Source: Chitinophaga pinensis
GTDB lineage: Bacteria; Bacteroidota; Bacteroidia; UKL13-3
DNA: 64,000 nucleotides
NCBI GenBank assembly: GCA_945870425.1
Contig: CAMBSD010000004.1
Coordinates: 62,001 to 126,000 of the forward strand
Direction: 5' to 3'
The notes under the pieces are model-generated. The model was not told the DNA's origin, searched no databases, and worked only from the letters and a program-made list of their open reading frames with translations. Of the stretch, positions 46,622-55,774 are shown one piece after another. Each line of letters opens with the position of its first letter. Position 1 is the first letter of the stretch. Position numbers and translations under genes: made by a program.

Positions 46622-46675
46622 CAAATATAGAAACTTTTTGACAGTTGGAAACTTTTTTTATCTTTAAAGTTTCTA
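46622..46675 (-). promoter_or_regulatory. Promoter and candidate TetR operator of the efflux operon
   Basis: On the minus strand a -7 box TATATTTG (46622-46629) lies 27 bases before the TetR ATG. A perfect 10-bp inverted pair, TAGAAACTTT (46628-46637) and AAAGTTTCTA (46666-46675), brackets the promoter, and a third GAAACTTT lies between them at 46648-46655. Binding there would block RNA polymerase. Operator identity is inferred. Confidence 0.6.
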
Positions 46676-46895
46676 CAGTTTTTAAATTTTGATTTTTAAA
46701 GGTGAGAGCGAGTGAATTATTGTAAACATTTCACTAATCAAGTAATGAGTAAAAATGTTTTTCTGTTTGCAATAATAAAAATTGTAAATACACGCTACCA
46801 CATAAAATTAATAAATCCTTATGGTAAACTGAAGTCCTTTTCTAACAAATCATTAGAACAAAATCAAATAATGATAAAAAAGCAATCAAAAGATT

Positions 46896-46903
46896 TACAT
46901 TTG
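46896..46903 (+). promoter_or_regulatory. TAnnTTTG -7 box for the FNR-like regulator
   Basis: TACATTTG, 28 bases before the ATG at 46932, giving a leader of about 24 bases. The rest of the 46676-46895 interval is AT-rich with no supported gene. Confidence 0.45.
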
Positions 46904-46931
46904 AAATGAAGTTAGGAAATTAGAAATAATT

Positions 46932-47645
46932 ATGGGTAAGATTCTTGAAAACAAGCCAGCGTGTCTTTATTGCAATGCGCGAATTCACTCCGTTTTTAAC
47001 GTGCTTGACAATGAACAATTGGAAGACCTTAATAAACACAAGACATGTTCTAGCTATAAAAAAGGGCAATATGTATTTAATGAATTAGGAATGCCTAATG
47101 GTTTGTTTTGTATCAATACGGGTAAAATAAAATTATCAACTACTGGATTTGATGGTAAAGAGCAAATACTAAGTTTAGCCAAAGAAGGTGAAATTCTTGG
47201 TTACAGGGCTCTTATTTCTGATGAAAGATATCATTGCTCTGCCGTTGCCTTGGAGGATTCATCAATATGTATCATTGATAAATCTTATTTTAATAGCACT
47301 ATTCTAAAAAATAATAAGCTATTAATTGAAATTGTTAAAAAAGTAAGTGGTGACTTAAAACTTGCAGAAAATCATCTTGTTTCTTTATCACAGAAAAATG
47401 TGAGAGAACGATTAGCTGAAGCTTTATTATTTATTAAAGCTACCTATGGTTATTTAGAAGATGGTGCCACCTTAAATGTTACTTTAAGCCGCGAAGAAAT
47501 TGCAGACTATGTTGGAACTTCTACCGAGAGTGCTATAAGATTGTTGTCTGAATTCAATCAGGATAAGATTATAGAACTTATCGGCAAAAAAATAAAAATA
47601 CTAAATCTTCAACTATTGATTAAAACGGCAAATCTTAATGATTAA
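46932..47645 (+). CDS. Crp/Fnr-family regulator, FNR-like cysteines
   Basis: 237 residues. A cyclic-nucleotide-binding-type beta roll (about 30-145) precedes a winged helix whose recognition region is LSREEIADYVGTSTESAIRLL. Cysteines at 11 and 14 (ACLYC), 39, and 113 (DSSICIID, placed like the central cluster Cys of FNR) suggest an oxygen-labile iron-sulfur cluster, though the spacing differs from E. coli FNR. It likely controls anaerobic or redox genes. A hemerythrin-like protein and a UspA gene follow in the same direction, a set that fits low-oxygen or stress response. Confidence 0.85.
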   Translation: MGKILENKPACLYCNARIHSVFNVLDNEQLEDLNKHKTCSSYKKGQYVFNELGMPNGLFCINTGKIKLSTTGFDGKEQILSLAKEGEILGYRALISDERYHCSAVALEDSSICIIDKSYFNSTILKNNKLLIEIVKKVSGDLKLAENHLVSLSQKNVRERLAEALLFIKATYGYLEDGATLNVTLSREEIADYVGTSTESAIRLLSEFNQDKIIELIGKKIKILNLQLLIKTANLND

Positions 47646-47733
47646 ACATGCCCAATATCATGTTTTAAAACAAACACTATCATATATTAGAAGTGATCTT
47701 TAAGCCAAATTTGTGTGCATAAATTATACTAAA

Positions 47734-48249
47734 ATGTGCTCGCATTCATTGAAAATTAAGGAATCAATTGACCAATTGATGTTGCTACTTTATCCAAAGA
47801 TAAATGAGCAATTCAAATTGATTGATTCTTGCTATGTCTTGGGCATCACAAACAGAGATAAAGAACACTATACATTCATTAGTTTGTTAAATGATATGCA
47901 AACTGAATTTAGCTCATTGTATACCTATGAATCAAGATTAGTATTTCCATCTATTCTTAACATAATTGATAATTGTATTATTGAATTGCAAAATTATCAT
48001 CCAAATATCACCGACTTGTTATACTTAACCAAAAAGAAGGAGCAAAAACTATATCAACTTGCAATAGAACTGGCTTCAGAATTAAACAAATATCATTTCG
48101 AGGAAATTAATCAGCAAATTAAGATCTTAATTAGTATATTCCAAAATGAGTTTGTGGAATCAAAACAACATTGGAATGTATTGATGCAAAACTGCCTTGA
48201 CAATTGCAGTAATTTTAATTTTAATAAATTATCAGAAATAAAAACTTAA
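47734..48249 (+). CDS. Helical protein of unknown function, possibly hemerythrin-like
   Basis: 171 residues from the ATG at 47734; a GTG 21 bases upstream is the alternative. It is entirely helical. TYESRLVFPSILNII resembles the E(x)nLFP segment of hemerythrin-like repair proteins, and further helices carry HFEEINQQIKIL and KQHWNVLM. The full iron-binding HxxxE set is not clear, so a diiron function is uncertain. It sits 4 bases before the UspA gene and just after the FNR-like regulator. Confidence 0.6.
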   Translation: MCSHSLKIKESIDQLMLLLYPKINEQFKLIDSCYVLGITNRDKEHYTFISLLNDMQTEFSSLYTYESRLVFPSILNIIDNCIIELQNYHPNITDLLYLTKKKEQKLYQLAIELASELNKYHFEEINQQIKILISIFQNEFVESKQHWNVLMQNCLDNCSNFNFNKLSEIKT

Positions 48250-48253
48250 AGAC

Positions 48254-48718
48254 ATGAACACTTTCAAAAAAATTTTATGCCCAATTGATTTCACAGAACA
48301 TGCAGATGAAGCTCTAAAATTTGCGGTTTTACTTGCTGAGAAAAACCAATCATCAATTCATTTATTTCATGTAATACCAGAGATAAACTATTATGACTGG
48401 AACATGAATGGCGTATACCCATTAATTTCAGAAGAAATATTGAATAATGAAAGAAATGAAGCCAAAAACAAACTGATTGAATTAGTCAAAAGATTTACAT
48501 CAGAAAATCCAAAAATTGAAATATCGTACGAAATGATAGATACCTATTTAATTGCAGACACCATTGTAAACATTGCGAAAAAAACAAATATTGACCTGAT
48601 AATAATAGGTTCTCATGGCAGAAAAGGTTTAGATCGCATTTTGATGGGTAGTGTTGCTGAAGAGGTATTACGTCATGCACATTGCAATGTAATGGTATAC
48701 AAAAAGAGAGCCGTTTAG
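48254..48718 (+). CDS. Universal stress protein (UspA family)
   Basis: 154 residues. It begins KKILCPIDFTEHADEALKFA, with the Asp that contacts adenine, and ends with the ATP-binding GSHGRKGLDRILMGSVAEEV (GxxGxRx-type loop followed by GS). ATP-binding Usp proteins help survival in starvation or low oxygen. It is preceded at 4 bases by the helical protein and is probably in the same operon as that gene, possibly under the FNR-like regulator. Confidence 0.93.
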   Translation: MNTFKKILCPIDFTEHADEALKFAVLLAEKNQSSIHLFHVIPEINYYDWNMNGVYPLISEEILNNERNEAKNKLIELVKRFTSENPKIEISYEMIDTYLIADTIVNIAKKTNIDLIIIGSHGRKGLDRILMGSVAEEVLRHAHCNVMVYKKRAV

Positions 48719-48837
48719 CTGTTTTTTACACCCCAAATACAACTTCATACTTTATTTCTTCTTTTTCATGCCAAATTGCAAGTCAGATGCTCACTATATC
48801 AGGCAAAATTGTAACTTGCGCATCAATTAGTTCAATT

Positions 48838-49326
48838 ATGATTCAAAGGTTACAAAGTGTTTATTTTTTAGCTATTATAATTATTGGAGCTGTATTATGT
48901 GGCGGTTCTATAGTTAATGTTCATCAAGATATCAATGGTATTTCTACTGATTATGTATTAAACATTATCTATTTTAATGTTTATGAAAATCAAACTATAG
49001 TAGCTGAAAAAAGCGGTATTCAATATGCTTTAATCGCTTTAATTACGCTAGTTATCGTATGGACAATTAAAGTAATATTTTCATACAAAAACAGAATGGA
49101 ACAAATCAAATTTGCTAAATTCAACTATGTTTTCATGCTCTTATTATTGGCTGCAACCTTTTCTACTGCAGCTTTAAAAATACCTGGATTTAATATGTCA
49201 TCGCTTTCTTTTGCCTCCACCTTTGGCATAGCTTTGATGATTTTTATGTTTTACCTAAACTGGAGAGCAATTATGCTAATTAAACGCGATGAAGAACTGG
49301 TGAAAAGTGCAGACAGAATTAGGTAA
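48838..49326 (+). CDS. DUF4293-type four-helix membrane protein
   Basis: 162 residues from the ATG at 48838; the upstream extension is not protein-like. It opens MIQRLQSVYFLAIIIIG, the usual beginning of the Bacteroidota DUF4293 family, and has four hydrophobic helices. Function unknown. It overlaps the region before the rluD-like gene, whose ATG lies 19 bases after this stop. Confidence 0.85.
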   Translation: MIQRLQSVYFLAIIIIGAVLCGGSIVNVHQDINGISTDYVLNIIYFNVYENQTIVAEKSGIQYALIALITLVIVWTIKVIFSYKNRMEQIKFAKFNYVFMLLLLAATFSTAALKIPGFNMSSLSFASTFGIALMIFMFYLNWRAIMLIKRDEELVKSADRIR

Positions 49327-49345
49327 CAAATCCACAAAACAGAAA

Positions 49346-50407
49346 ATGCTACAAGAAGAAGATGATTATTTAGATAGTGAACAAGGTGATGAGCAGGAGC
49401 TCTTCGAACACTATAGATTTGAAATAGAAAAAGGTCAGCACCAAACGCGTATTGATAAATATCTGATGGACAGAATAAAAAATGCCAGCAGAACTAAAAT
49501 TCAATATGCTGCTGAATCAGGTTCTATACTCGTAAATAACAAACCCACCAAATCGAGCTATAAAATTAAACCGCTCGATGTTATTTCAATAGTTTTACCC
49601 ACCCCACCAAAAGACAATACCATTGTAGCTGAAAATATTCCGCTCAATGTTTTATTTGAGGATGATGAGGTTCTAATAGTGAATAAAACTGCAGGAATGG
49701 TGGTTCATCCCGGATATAACAACGTATCAGGAACACTAGTAAATGCACTAGCTTGGCACTTTAAAGATTTGCCATTTGCGAAAGATGGCAATGTGAGGCC
49801 CGGTTTGGTGCATAGGATTGACAAAAATACATCAGGAATTTTAGTGATCGCTAAAACTGAGTTCGCCATGAATTTTCTTGCCAAACAATTTTACGACCAC
49901 AGCATCAAGAGAAGATATGTGGCTTTGGCTTGGGGCGATATTTTAGAAGATGAAGGAACTATTACTGGCTATATCGGGCGAAGTACCCGAGATCGAAAAA
50001 TATTTCAAATGCAAGACGATGAGAGCAAAGGGAAATGGAGTGTTACACACTATAAAGTACTTGAGCGAATGTATTATGTAACACTTATTGAATGTAGATT
50101 AGAGACGGGTAGAACACACCAAATAAGGGTACATATGAAAAGCATTGGTCACTCACTTTTTGCTGATAGTACGTATGATGGTGATAGAATTCGTAAAGGA
50201 ACCCAATTTGCTAAATACAAACAGTTTGTAGAGAATACCATGGCAATTATGCCAAGACAAGCATTGCACGCACAATCACTTGGATTCATTCACCCAACTA
50301 CACATAAGGAAATGTTTTTTGAAACAGAATTACCAGTTGAGTTTAAAGCAGTAATTGATAGATGGAAAAACTACACCATTCATAAACCATTTGAAGAGGA
50401 AGAATAG
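49346..50407 (+). CDS. rluD: RluD-family 23S rRNA pseudouridine synthase
   Basis: 353 residues from the ATG at 49346; a GTG at 49307 would overlap the previous gene. An acidic N-terminus is followed by an S4 RNA-binding domain (QTRIDKYLMDRIKNASRTKIQ) and the catalytic domain with the active Asp in LVHRIDKNTSGILVIAK. Also seen: VVHPGYNNVSGTLVNAL and LETGRTHQIRVHM. Such enzymes modify helix 69 of 23S rRNA (or other sites), and members are hard to tell apart without comparison. Confidence 0.92.
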   Translation: MLQEEDDYLDSEQGDEQELFEHYRFEIEKGQHQTRIDKYLMDRIKNASRTKIQYAAESGSILVNNKPTKSSYKIKPLDVISIVLPTPPKDNTIVAENIPLNVLFEDDEVLIVNKTAGMVVHPGYNNVSGTLVNALAWHFKDLPFAKDGNVRPGLVHRIDKNTSGILVIAKTEFAMNFLAKQFYDHSIKRRYVALAWGDILEDEGTITGYIGRSTRDRKIFQMQDDESKGKWSVTHYKVLERMYYVTLIECRLETGRTHQIRVHMKSIGHSLFADSTYDGDRIRKGTQFAKYKQFVENTMAIMPRQALHAQSLGFIHPTTHKEMFFETELPVEFKAVIDRWKNYTIHKPFEEEE

Positions 50408-50412
50408 TAGTC

Positions 50413-50725
50413 TTAAATAAAATCTACACTTCTTAATGCAGACATAGGTAATTTAATATTACCTTCCAACCAAACACTAGCGTTATCAAAGCCAATAACC
50501 ACTGCCTCTGTTCTTACTTGGCCATTATTTAGTATCAAGAACCAAACTGGATTTGCCTTTTTGACTGCTTGTTCCAAAAGTTAAAGCTTTGCTTAGGTTG
50601 GTAATCCTTACCCTTTTATCTTCAATTTGATTTAATATATCTGTATCAGGAAAAGTATAATTCATCAAATCATTTGCAGGTGTTAGCTTGATAGATTTGA
50701 TATTGGTTAATTCGTAATGACTCAT
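50413..50725 (-). pseudogene. Frameshifted small gene (A5 homopolymer)
   Basis: From the ATG at 50725 the frame codes normally for about 55 residues (HYELTNIKSIKLTPAND, NLSKALTFGTSSQK), then reaches a stop after a five-A run (T5 on the plus strand at 50558-50562). Removing one A joins it to a second frame reading ANPVWFLILNNGQ, TEAVVIGFDNASVWLEGN and ending SALRSVDFI with TAA at 50413. The restored product would be about 103 residues. It is likely a single-base indel: a decayed gene, a sequencing error, or a slippage switch. The family is unknown. Confidence 0.65.
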
Positions 50726-50741
50726 GGTTTATTATTAAAGG

Positions 50742-50766
50742 AGCGCCTAGCTTTTGGCCAGACGCT
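50742..50766. terminator. Hairpin terminator between the frameshifted gene and sod
   Basis: Stem AGCGCCTAGC / GCCAGACGCT (one mismatch and one wobble) with a TTTTG loop, starting 15 bases after the sod stop. The plus strand has a better T run after it than the minus strand, so direction is uncertain. Confidence 0.5.
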
Positions 50767-50780
50767 TTTTGATTCTTAAA

Positions 50781-51389
50781 TTAAATAGCTGCTTGGTACC
50801 TACGACTAACTTCATCCCAATTAATTACGTTCCAAAAAGATGAAATATAATCAGGTCTACGATTTTGATAATTTAGGTAATATGCATGCTCCCAAACATC
50901 TAATGCTAAAATGGGAGTTCCATTACACTCATTAACCACATCCATCAAAGGATTATCTTGGTTTGGTGTAGAGCAAATTTTTAATTTTCCGTTTTCAACA
51001 CATAACCAAGCCCAACCTGAGCCAAATCGGGTGGTTGCAGCTTTGTTAAAATCTTCTTTTAGCTTGTCCATACCACCTAGGTCTGCATTGATAGCATCCA
51101 TCAATTTCCCAGTTGGATTAGCGCCATTATTTATTCCCAAAATGCTCCAAAACAAACTGTGGTTGTAATGACCACCACCATTGTTTCTTACAGGCATAGA
51201 ATATTTGCTAATTTGCTTGCAAATTTCTTCAATGCTTAGATTTTCTGCATCAGTGCCAACAATGGCAGCATTTAGATTTGTAACATAAGCATTATGGTGT
51301 TTGCTGTGATGAATTTCCATGGTACGTGCATCAATATGAGGCTCCAAGGCATTGTAATCGTATGGTAATTTTGGTAATTCGAATGACAT
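50781..51389 (-). CDS. sodB: Superoxide dismutase (Fe/Mn)
   Basis: 202 residues. Converts superoxide to H2O2 and oxygen. It begins [18 protein letters not shown] and has the metal ligands in [10 protein letters not shown] (His), [10 protein letters not shown] (His) and the DVWEHAYYL signature (Asp and His). Whether it uses Fe or Mn cannot be settled from these motifs. It has its own TAnnTTTG box with a short leader and no signal peptide, so it is cytoplasmic. Confidence 0.95.
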   Translation of the reverse strand: MSFELPKLPYDYNALEPHIDARTMEIHHSKHHNAYVTNLNAAIVGTDAENLSIEEICKQISKYSMPVRNNGGGHYNHSLFWSILGINNGANPTGKLMDAINADLGGMDKLKEDFNKAATTRFGSGWAWLCVENGKLKICSTPNQDNPLMDVVNECNGTPILALDVWEHAYYLNYQNRRPDYISSFWNVINWDEVSRRYQAAI

Positions 51390-51410
51390 AATTTTTAGTT
51401 TTTAATTTGA

Positions 51411-51418
51411 CAAATATA
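51411..51418 (-). promoter_or_regulatory. TAnnTTTG -7 box for sod
   Basis: TATATTTG on the minus strand, 21 bases before the ATG at 51389. A leader of about 15-18 bases is predicted. Confidence 0.55.
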
Positions 51419-51508
51419 AGTTTCATTTATTTAAACCTTTTACTTTTTAATAAGTTTTTGCAACATAATTTCCATAAATTTTGATTATTTACTTAATAAT
51501 ATTAAACC

Positions 51509-51516
51509 TATTTTTG
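51509..51516 (+). promoter_or_regulatory. TAnnTTTG -7 box for purM
   Basis: TATTTTTG, ending 5 bases before the purM ATG at 51522. An essentially leaderless mRNA is predicted. Confidence 0.55.
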
Positions 51517-51521
51517 TCAAC

Positions 51522-52685
51522 ATGATTTCCGATAAATACATGAAACGAGGTGTGTCTTCGCAAAAGGAAGACGTGCATGCCGCCATTAAAAATATAGACA
51601 AAGGAATTTTTCCTAAAGCATTTTGTAAAATAGTACCTGATTATCTGACCAATGATGAAGAATATTGCAACATCATGCATGCTGACGGAGCAGGAACTAA
51701 ATCAAGTTTAGCCTATCTATATTGGAAAGAAACAGGGGATCTAAGTGTTTGGAAGGGAATCGCTCAAGACGCAATTGTCATGAATCTAAATGACTTGCTG
51801 TGTGCAGGTGTTTACGACAATATTGTATTATCATCAACCATTGGCAGAAACAAAAACCTGATTCCAGGTGAGGTAATCTCAACTATTATAGAAGGGACTG
51901 AAGAGTTTTTGGAGATGCTTAGGCTACACGGCATTAACATACATAGTACAGGGGGTGAAACAGCTGATGTAGGGGACTTGGTTAGAACGATAATAGTTGA
52001 TAGCACCGTCACAGCGAGAGCTAAGAGAAATCAGATAATTTCAAATCATAAAATTAAAGCGGGTGATGTAATTGTAGGTTTTGCTTCATTTGGCCAAGCA
52101 ACTTACGAGAAAGAATACAATGCAGGTATGGGAAGTAATGGCCTAACAATGGCAAGACATGATGTACTTTCTTCGAGTTATAAAGATTATGCAGAAAGCT
52201 TTGATCCGCTAGTTCCACAAGATTTGGTCTATACAGGGTCTTTAAAATTAAGTGAAAAACTAAACGGGCATGAACTATCAGTTGGTAAAATGATACTATC
52301 GCCCACAAGAACATTTAGCCCCATTATTCATGAAATTCTTGACAATCATTTCAATCAAATCCATGGTATGGTGCATTGCACAGGTGGTGGACAAACCAAA
52401 ATACTTCATTTTATTGATAATTTAAAAGTGGTTAAAGACAAGCTATTCAACACCCCGCCACTTTTCGAAATGATTCAAAACCAAAGTAATAGCAGTTGGC
52501 TTGAAATGTATAAGGTTTTCAATATGGGTAATTTATTGGAATTTTATACAGATGAAAACACTGCTTCAGATTTAATAAGAATAGCAAATCAATACAGTAT
52601 TCAAGCACAGATTATTGGTAGAGTTGAAGCGTCTAATAAAAAAGAGTTGCATCTTAAAACGAATCATGGAGAGTTCAATTATTAA
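51522..52685 (+). CDS. purM: Phosphoribosylformylglycinamidine cyclo-ligase
   Basis: 387 residues. Closes FGAM to AIR with ATP in purine synthesis. Motifs: KYMKRGVSSQKEDVH at the start, the ATP site HADGAGTKSSLAYLYW, DLLCAG, and STGGETADVGDLVRT, then GDVIVGFASFGQATYE. It is longer than the E. coli enzyme (~345) but the usual length for Bacteroidota. It is a single gene. Confidence 0.93.
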   Translation: MISDKYMKRGVSSQKEDVHAAIKNIDKGIFPKAFCKIVPDYLTNDEEYCNIMHADGAGTKSSLAYLYWKETGDLSVWKGIAQDAIVMNLNDLLCAGVYDNIVLSSTIGRNKNLIPGEVISTIIEGTEEFLEMLRLHGINIHSTGGETADVGDLVRTIIVDSTVTARAKRNQIISNHKIKAGDVIVGFASFGQATYEKEYNAGMGSNGLTMARHDVLSSSYKDYAESFDPLVPQDLVYTGSLKLSEKLNGHELSVGKMILSPTRTFSPIIHEILDNHFNQIHGMVHCTGGGQTKILHFIDNLKVVKDKLFNTPPLFEMIQNQSNSSWLEMYKVFNMGNLLEFYTDENTASDLIRIANQYSIQAQIIGRVEASNKKELHLKTNHGEFNY

Positions 52686-52777
52686 GATAAAATTCACGCA
52701 TATTTTTAGCATCAATAACTTAAATTGCCAAAAATTTGTTGTTCATCACACCAAATTCGTTAAACAAAAAAGCCACT

Positions 52778-53800
52778 ATGAAAATATTAGTCACAGGAGG
52801 AACAGGTTATATTGGTTCGCACACAGTAGTTGAATTGCAAAACGCAGGTTATGAAGTTGTTGTTATTGATAACTTCGACAATTCGCATCCCTCTGTTTTA
52901 CAAAACATTGAAAAGATTACCGGCAAAAAAGTGATATTTGAAAAAATAGATATTCGAGATAAAAAATCAATTAAAGAGTATGTTTCAAGAAACAAGGATA
53001 TTAACGCAGTCATACACTTCGCAGCAAGTAAAGCGGTAGGCGAAAGTGTTGAAAAGCCAATAAAATATTATGAAAACAATGTAGGCGGAACCTTAAATCT
53101 ATTGGAAGCCATGCAAGAAAATGGAATTGAAAATATTGTGTTTTCATCATCATGCACTGTTTATGGCGAAGCGACACCACCAGTTAATGAAGATGCACCT
53201 ATTATGATTGCCCAGTCACCATATGGGAACACAAAACAAATTTGTGAAGAGGTATTATTAGATCAAACCAATGCAAGCAATTTAAAGACGGTTTCATTAA
53301 GGTATTTCAACCCGGTTGGCGCCCATGATTCTGCTTTGATTGGAGAGTTGCCTTTGGGTATTCCGAATAATTTAGTACCCTATATCACTCAAACAGCTAT
53401 AGGAAAAAGGGAGATTTTAACAGTGTTCGGCAATGATTATAATACACCTGATGGAACGTGTATAAGAGATTTTATACATGTGGTAGATTTAGCCAAAGCG
53501 CACATTAAAGCAGTAGAATACCTGAGTAATAAAAAATATAAATCCTCATATAGTGTTTTTAATTTAGGAACGGGCAAGGGAAGTTCAGTTTTGGAAGTAA
53601 TACAGACTTTTGAAAAGGTTACACAAGTTAAACTTAATTATAAAATTGGGCCGCGCAGAGGAGGAGATATTACCCAAATTTATGCTGGTTGCGAAAAAGC
53701 AGAAAAAGAGCTTGGTTGGAAAACTGAAAGAGACCTAGAAAATTGTATGAAAACTGCTTGGGATTGGGAAAAAAAATTAGAATCTCTATTAATTTCATAG
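52778..53800 (+). CDS. galE: UDP-glucose 4-epimerase
   Basis: 340 residues from the ATG at 52778. Interconverts UDP-glucose and UDP-galactose, giving galactosyl units for surface glycans. NAD fold ILVTGGTGYIGSHTVVEL, catalytic SSSCTVYGEA (Ser) and SPYGNTKQI (Tyr, Lys), plus GTCIRDFIHVVDLAKAH. It opens the nucleotide-sugar cluster followed by rfbB, rfbA, an SIS isomerase and a CpsB-like phosphatase, all on the same strand with short gaps. Confidence 0.95.
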   Translation: MKILVTGGTGYIGSHTVVELQNAGYEVVVIDNFDNSHPSVLQNIEKITGKKVIFEKIDIRDKKSIKEYVSRNKDINAVIHFAASKAVGESVEKPIKYYENNVGGTLNLLEAMQENGIENIVFSSSCTVYGEATPPVNEDAPIMIAQSPYGNTKQICEEVLLDQTNASNLKTVSLRYFNPVGAHDSALIGELPLGIPNNLVPYITQTAIGKREILTVFGNDYNTPDGTCIRDFIHVVDLAKAHIKAVEYLSNKKYKSSYSVFNLGTGKGSSVLEVIQTFEKVTQVKLNYKIGPRRGGDITQIYAGCEKAEKELGWKTERDLENCMKTAWDWEKKLESLLIS

Positions 53801-53823
53801 TTTAAAATAAAGAAACAAGATAC

Positions 53824-54882
53824 ATGCAAAAGAGAAATATACTAATAACTGGAGGTGCTGGATTTATCGGTTCCCACGTTGTTAGGTTATTTGTAAATAA
53901 ATATCCAAACTATAATATCTATAATCTCGATAAACTTACCTATGCGGGTAATTTGAAAAATATTACAGATATTGAAAACGCTCCAAATTATACATTCCTA
54001 AAAGCCGACATTGTTGATGCTAATCAAATAAATAATTTGTTTGAAAAACACCAATTCACTGACGTTATTCACTTGGCAGCTGAAAGTCATGTCGATAGAA
54101 GTATTACAAATCCAATTGATTTTGTGATGACAAATGTTGTTGGAACTGTAAATTTGTTAAATGCGGCTAAGAATTTATGGAAGAATAATTTGAGCGAAAA
54201 TATATTTTATCACGTTTCTACAGACGAGGTATATGGAAGTTTGCACGATGGGGGCTTTTTTTTAGAAACCACGGCATACGATCCACAAAGTCCATATAGT
54301 GCAAGCAAGGCCAGCAGCGACCATTTTGTGAGAGCCTACCATAATACTTATAAACTACGGGTTGTTTTATCTAATTGCTCAAATAATTATGGACCAAATC
54401 AATTTCCTGAAAAGCTTGTTCCTCTTTTTATAAACAACATACGAAACAATAAACCACTCCCAGTATATGGAAAAGGTGAAAACGTTAGAGATTGGTTGTA
54501 TGTTGTTGATCACGCTAGAGCCATTGATGATGTTTTCCATAAAGGAAAAATTGGTGAAACATACAATATTGGTGGATTTAACGAGTGGACCAATATTGAT
54601 TTGATTAAAGTAATTTGTAAGGCTATGGACAAGAAGCTTGGCAGAATTGATGGTGAATCTGAAAAGCTAATTACTTATGTTACAGATAGAGCAGGGCATG
54701 ACTTAAGGTATGCAATTGATGCCCATAAAATCATGAAAGAATTGGGATGGGAACCATCACTTCAATTTGAAGAGGGTATTGAGAAAACCATAAATTGGTA
54801 TATTTCAAATGAGGCATGGATGAATGAGGTTACAAGTGGTAGTTATCAAAACTACTATGATGCATTGTACGCCAAACGTTAA
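53824..54882 (+). CDS. rfbB: dTDP-glucose 4,6-dehydratase
   Basis: 352 residues. Converts dTDP-glucose to dTDP-4-keto-6-deoxyglucose, the branch point for 6-deoxy sugars. NAD fold ILITGGAGFIGSHVVRLF, LAAESHVDRSI, the STDEVYGS segment with the active Asp and Glu, and SPYSASKASSDHFVRA with Tyr and Lys. Separated from galE by 23 bases and from rfbA by 12. Confidence 0.96.
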   Translation: MQKRNILITGGAGFIGSHVVRLFVNKYPNYNIYNLDKLTYAGNLKNITDIENAPNYTFLKADIVDANQINNLFEKHQFTDVIHLAAESHVDRSITNPIDFVMTNVVGTVNLLNAAKNLWKNNLSENIFYHVSTDEVYGSLHDGGFFLETTAYDPQSPYSASKASSDHFVRAYHNTYKLRVVLSNCSNNYGPNQFPEKLVPLFINNIRNNKPLPVYGKGENVRDWLYVVDHARAIDDVFHKGKIGETYNIGGFNEWTNIDLIKVICKAMDKKLGRIDGESEKLITYVTDRAGHDLRYAIDAHKIMKELGWEPSLQFEEGIEKTINWYISNEAWMNEVTSGSYQNYYDALYAKR

Positions 54883-54894
54883 TTATAAAACGAA

Positions 54895-55755
54895 ATGAAA
54901 GGAATCATATTAGCAGGAGGAAGTGGCACACGCCTACACCCACTTACACTAGCTGTAAGCAAACAATTAATGCCTGTTTATGACAAGCCGATGATTTATT
55001 ATCCGCTGTCAGTTCTTATGTTGGCTGGAATAAATGAAATTTTGATAATTTCTACACCTCATGATTTACCCGGGTTCAAAAAACTTTTGGGAGATGGTAC
55101 TCAAATTGGATGCAGATTTGAATATGCCGAACAGCCTAGTCCTGATGGATTAGCTCAAGCCTTTATTATTGGCGAAAAATTTATTGGAACTGATAAGGTT
55201 GCCCTTGTATTAGGGGATAACATCTTCTTTAGTTCTGGTCTAAGTATGTTGCTACAATCAAACAATAATCCAGACGGAGGAGTGGTTTTTGCATACCATG
55301 TAAGTGACCCTGAAAGATATGGTGTTGTTGAGTTTGACAAAAATATGAAAGCCTTGAGTATTGAAGAAAAACCTGAAAAACCAAAATCGAACTACGCTGT
55401 TCCAGGTTTGTATTTTTATGACAATGAAGTGGTAGAAATTGCTAAGAATATAAAACCATCTCCAAGAGGAGAATTAGAAATTACAGATATTAATCGTGTA
55501 TATTTGGAGCGTGGAAAGCTAAAGGTAGGTGTTTTACAAAGAGGTACTGCTTGGCTTGACACTGGTACATTCAATTCACTCATGCAAGCTGGACAATTTG
55601 TTCAGGTAGTTGAAGAACGACAAGGTCTAAAAATAGGCTGCATTGAAGAAGTGGCCTACCGAATGGGCTTTATTGGAAAAGTGGAACTAACTAGAGAGGC
55701 TCAAAAATTAATGAAAAGTGGCTATGGAAACTACTTAATGAATATTATTAAATAA
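54895..55755 (+). CDS. rfbA: Glucose-1-phosphate thymidylyltransferase
   Basis: 286 residues. Makes dTDP-glucose from dTTP and glucose-1-phosphate. Signature [18 protein letters not shown], the [18 protein letters not shown] segment, and the metal Asp in LVLGDNIFF. It supplies RfbB, the upstream gene. The rhamnose-specific rfbC and rfbD are not in this cluster, so dTDP-rhamnose synthesis would need genes elsewhere, or the product may be another 6-deoxy sugar. Confidence 0.96.
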   Translation: MKGIILAGGSGTRLHPLTLAVSKQLMPVYDKPMIYYPLSVLMLAGINEILIISTPHDLPGFKKLLGDGTQIGCRFEYAEQPSPDGLAQAFIIGEKFIGTDKVALVLGDNIFFSSGLSMLLQSNNNPDGGVVFAYHVSDPERYGVVEFDKNMKALSIEEKPEKPKSNYAVPGLYFYDNEVVEIAKNIKPSPRGELEITDINRVYLERGKLKVGVLQRGTAWLDTGTFNSLMQAGQFVQVVEERQGLKIGCIEEVAYRMGFIGKVELTREAQKLMKSGYGNYLMNIIK

Positions 55756-55774
55756 CCATAAAAAATAATTAAAG

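Noticed and set aside
46712-46909. 65-residue ORF upstream of the FNR-like gene
   Set aside because: It is AT-rich, overlaps the candidate promoter and has no recognisable pattern.
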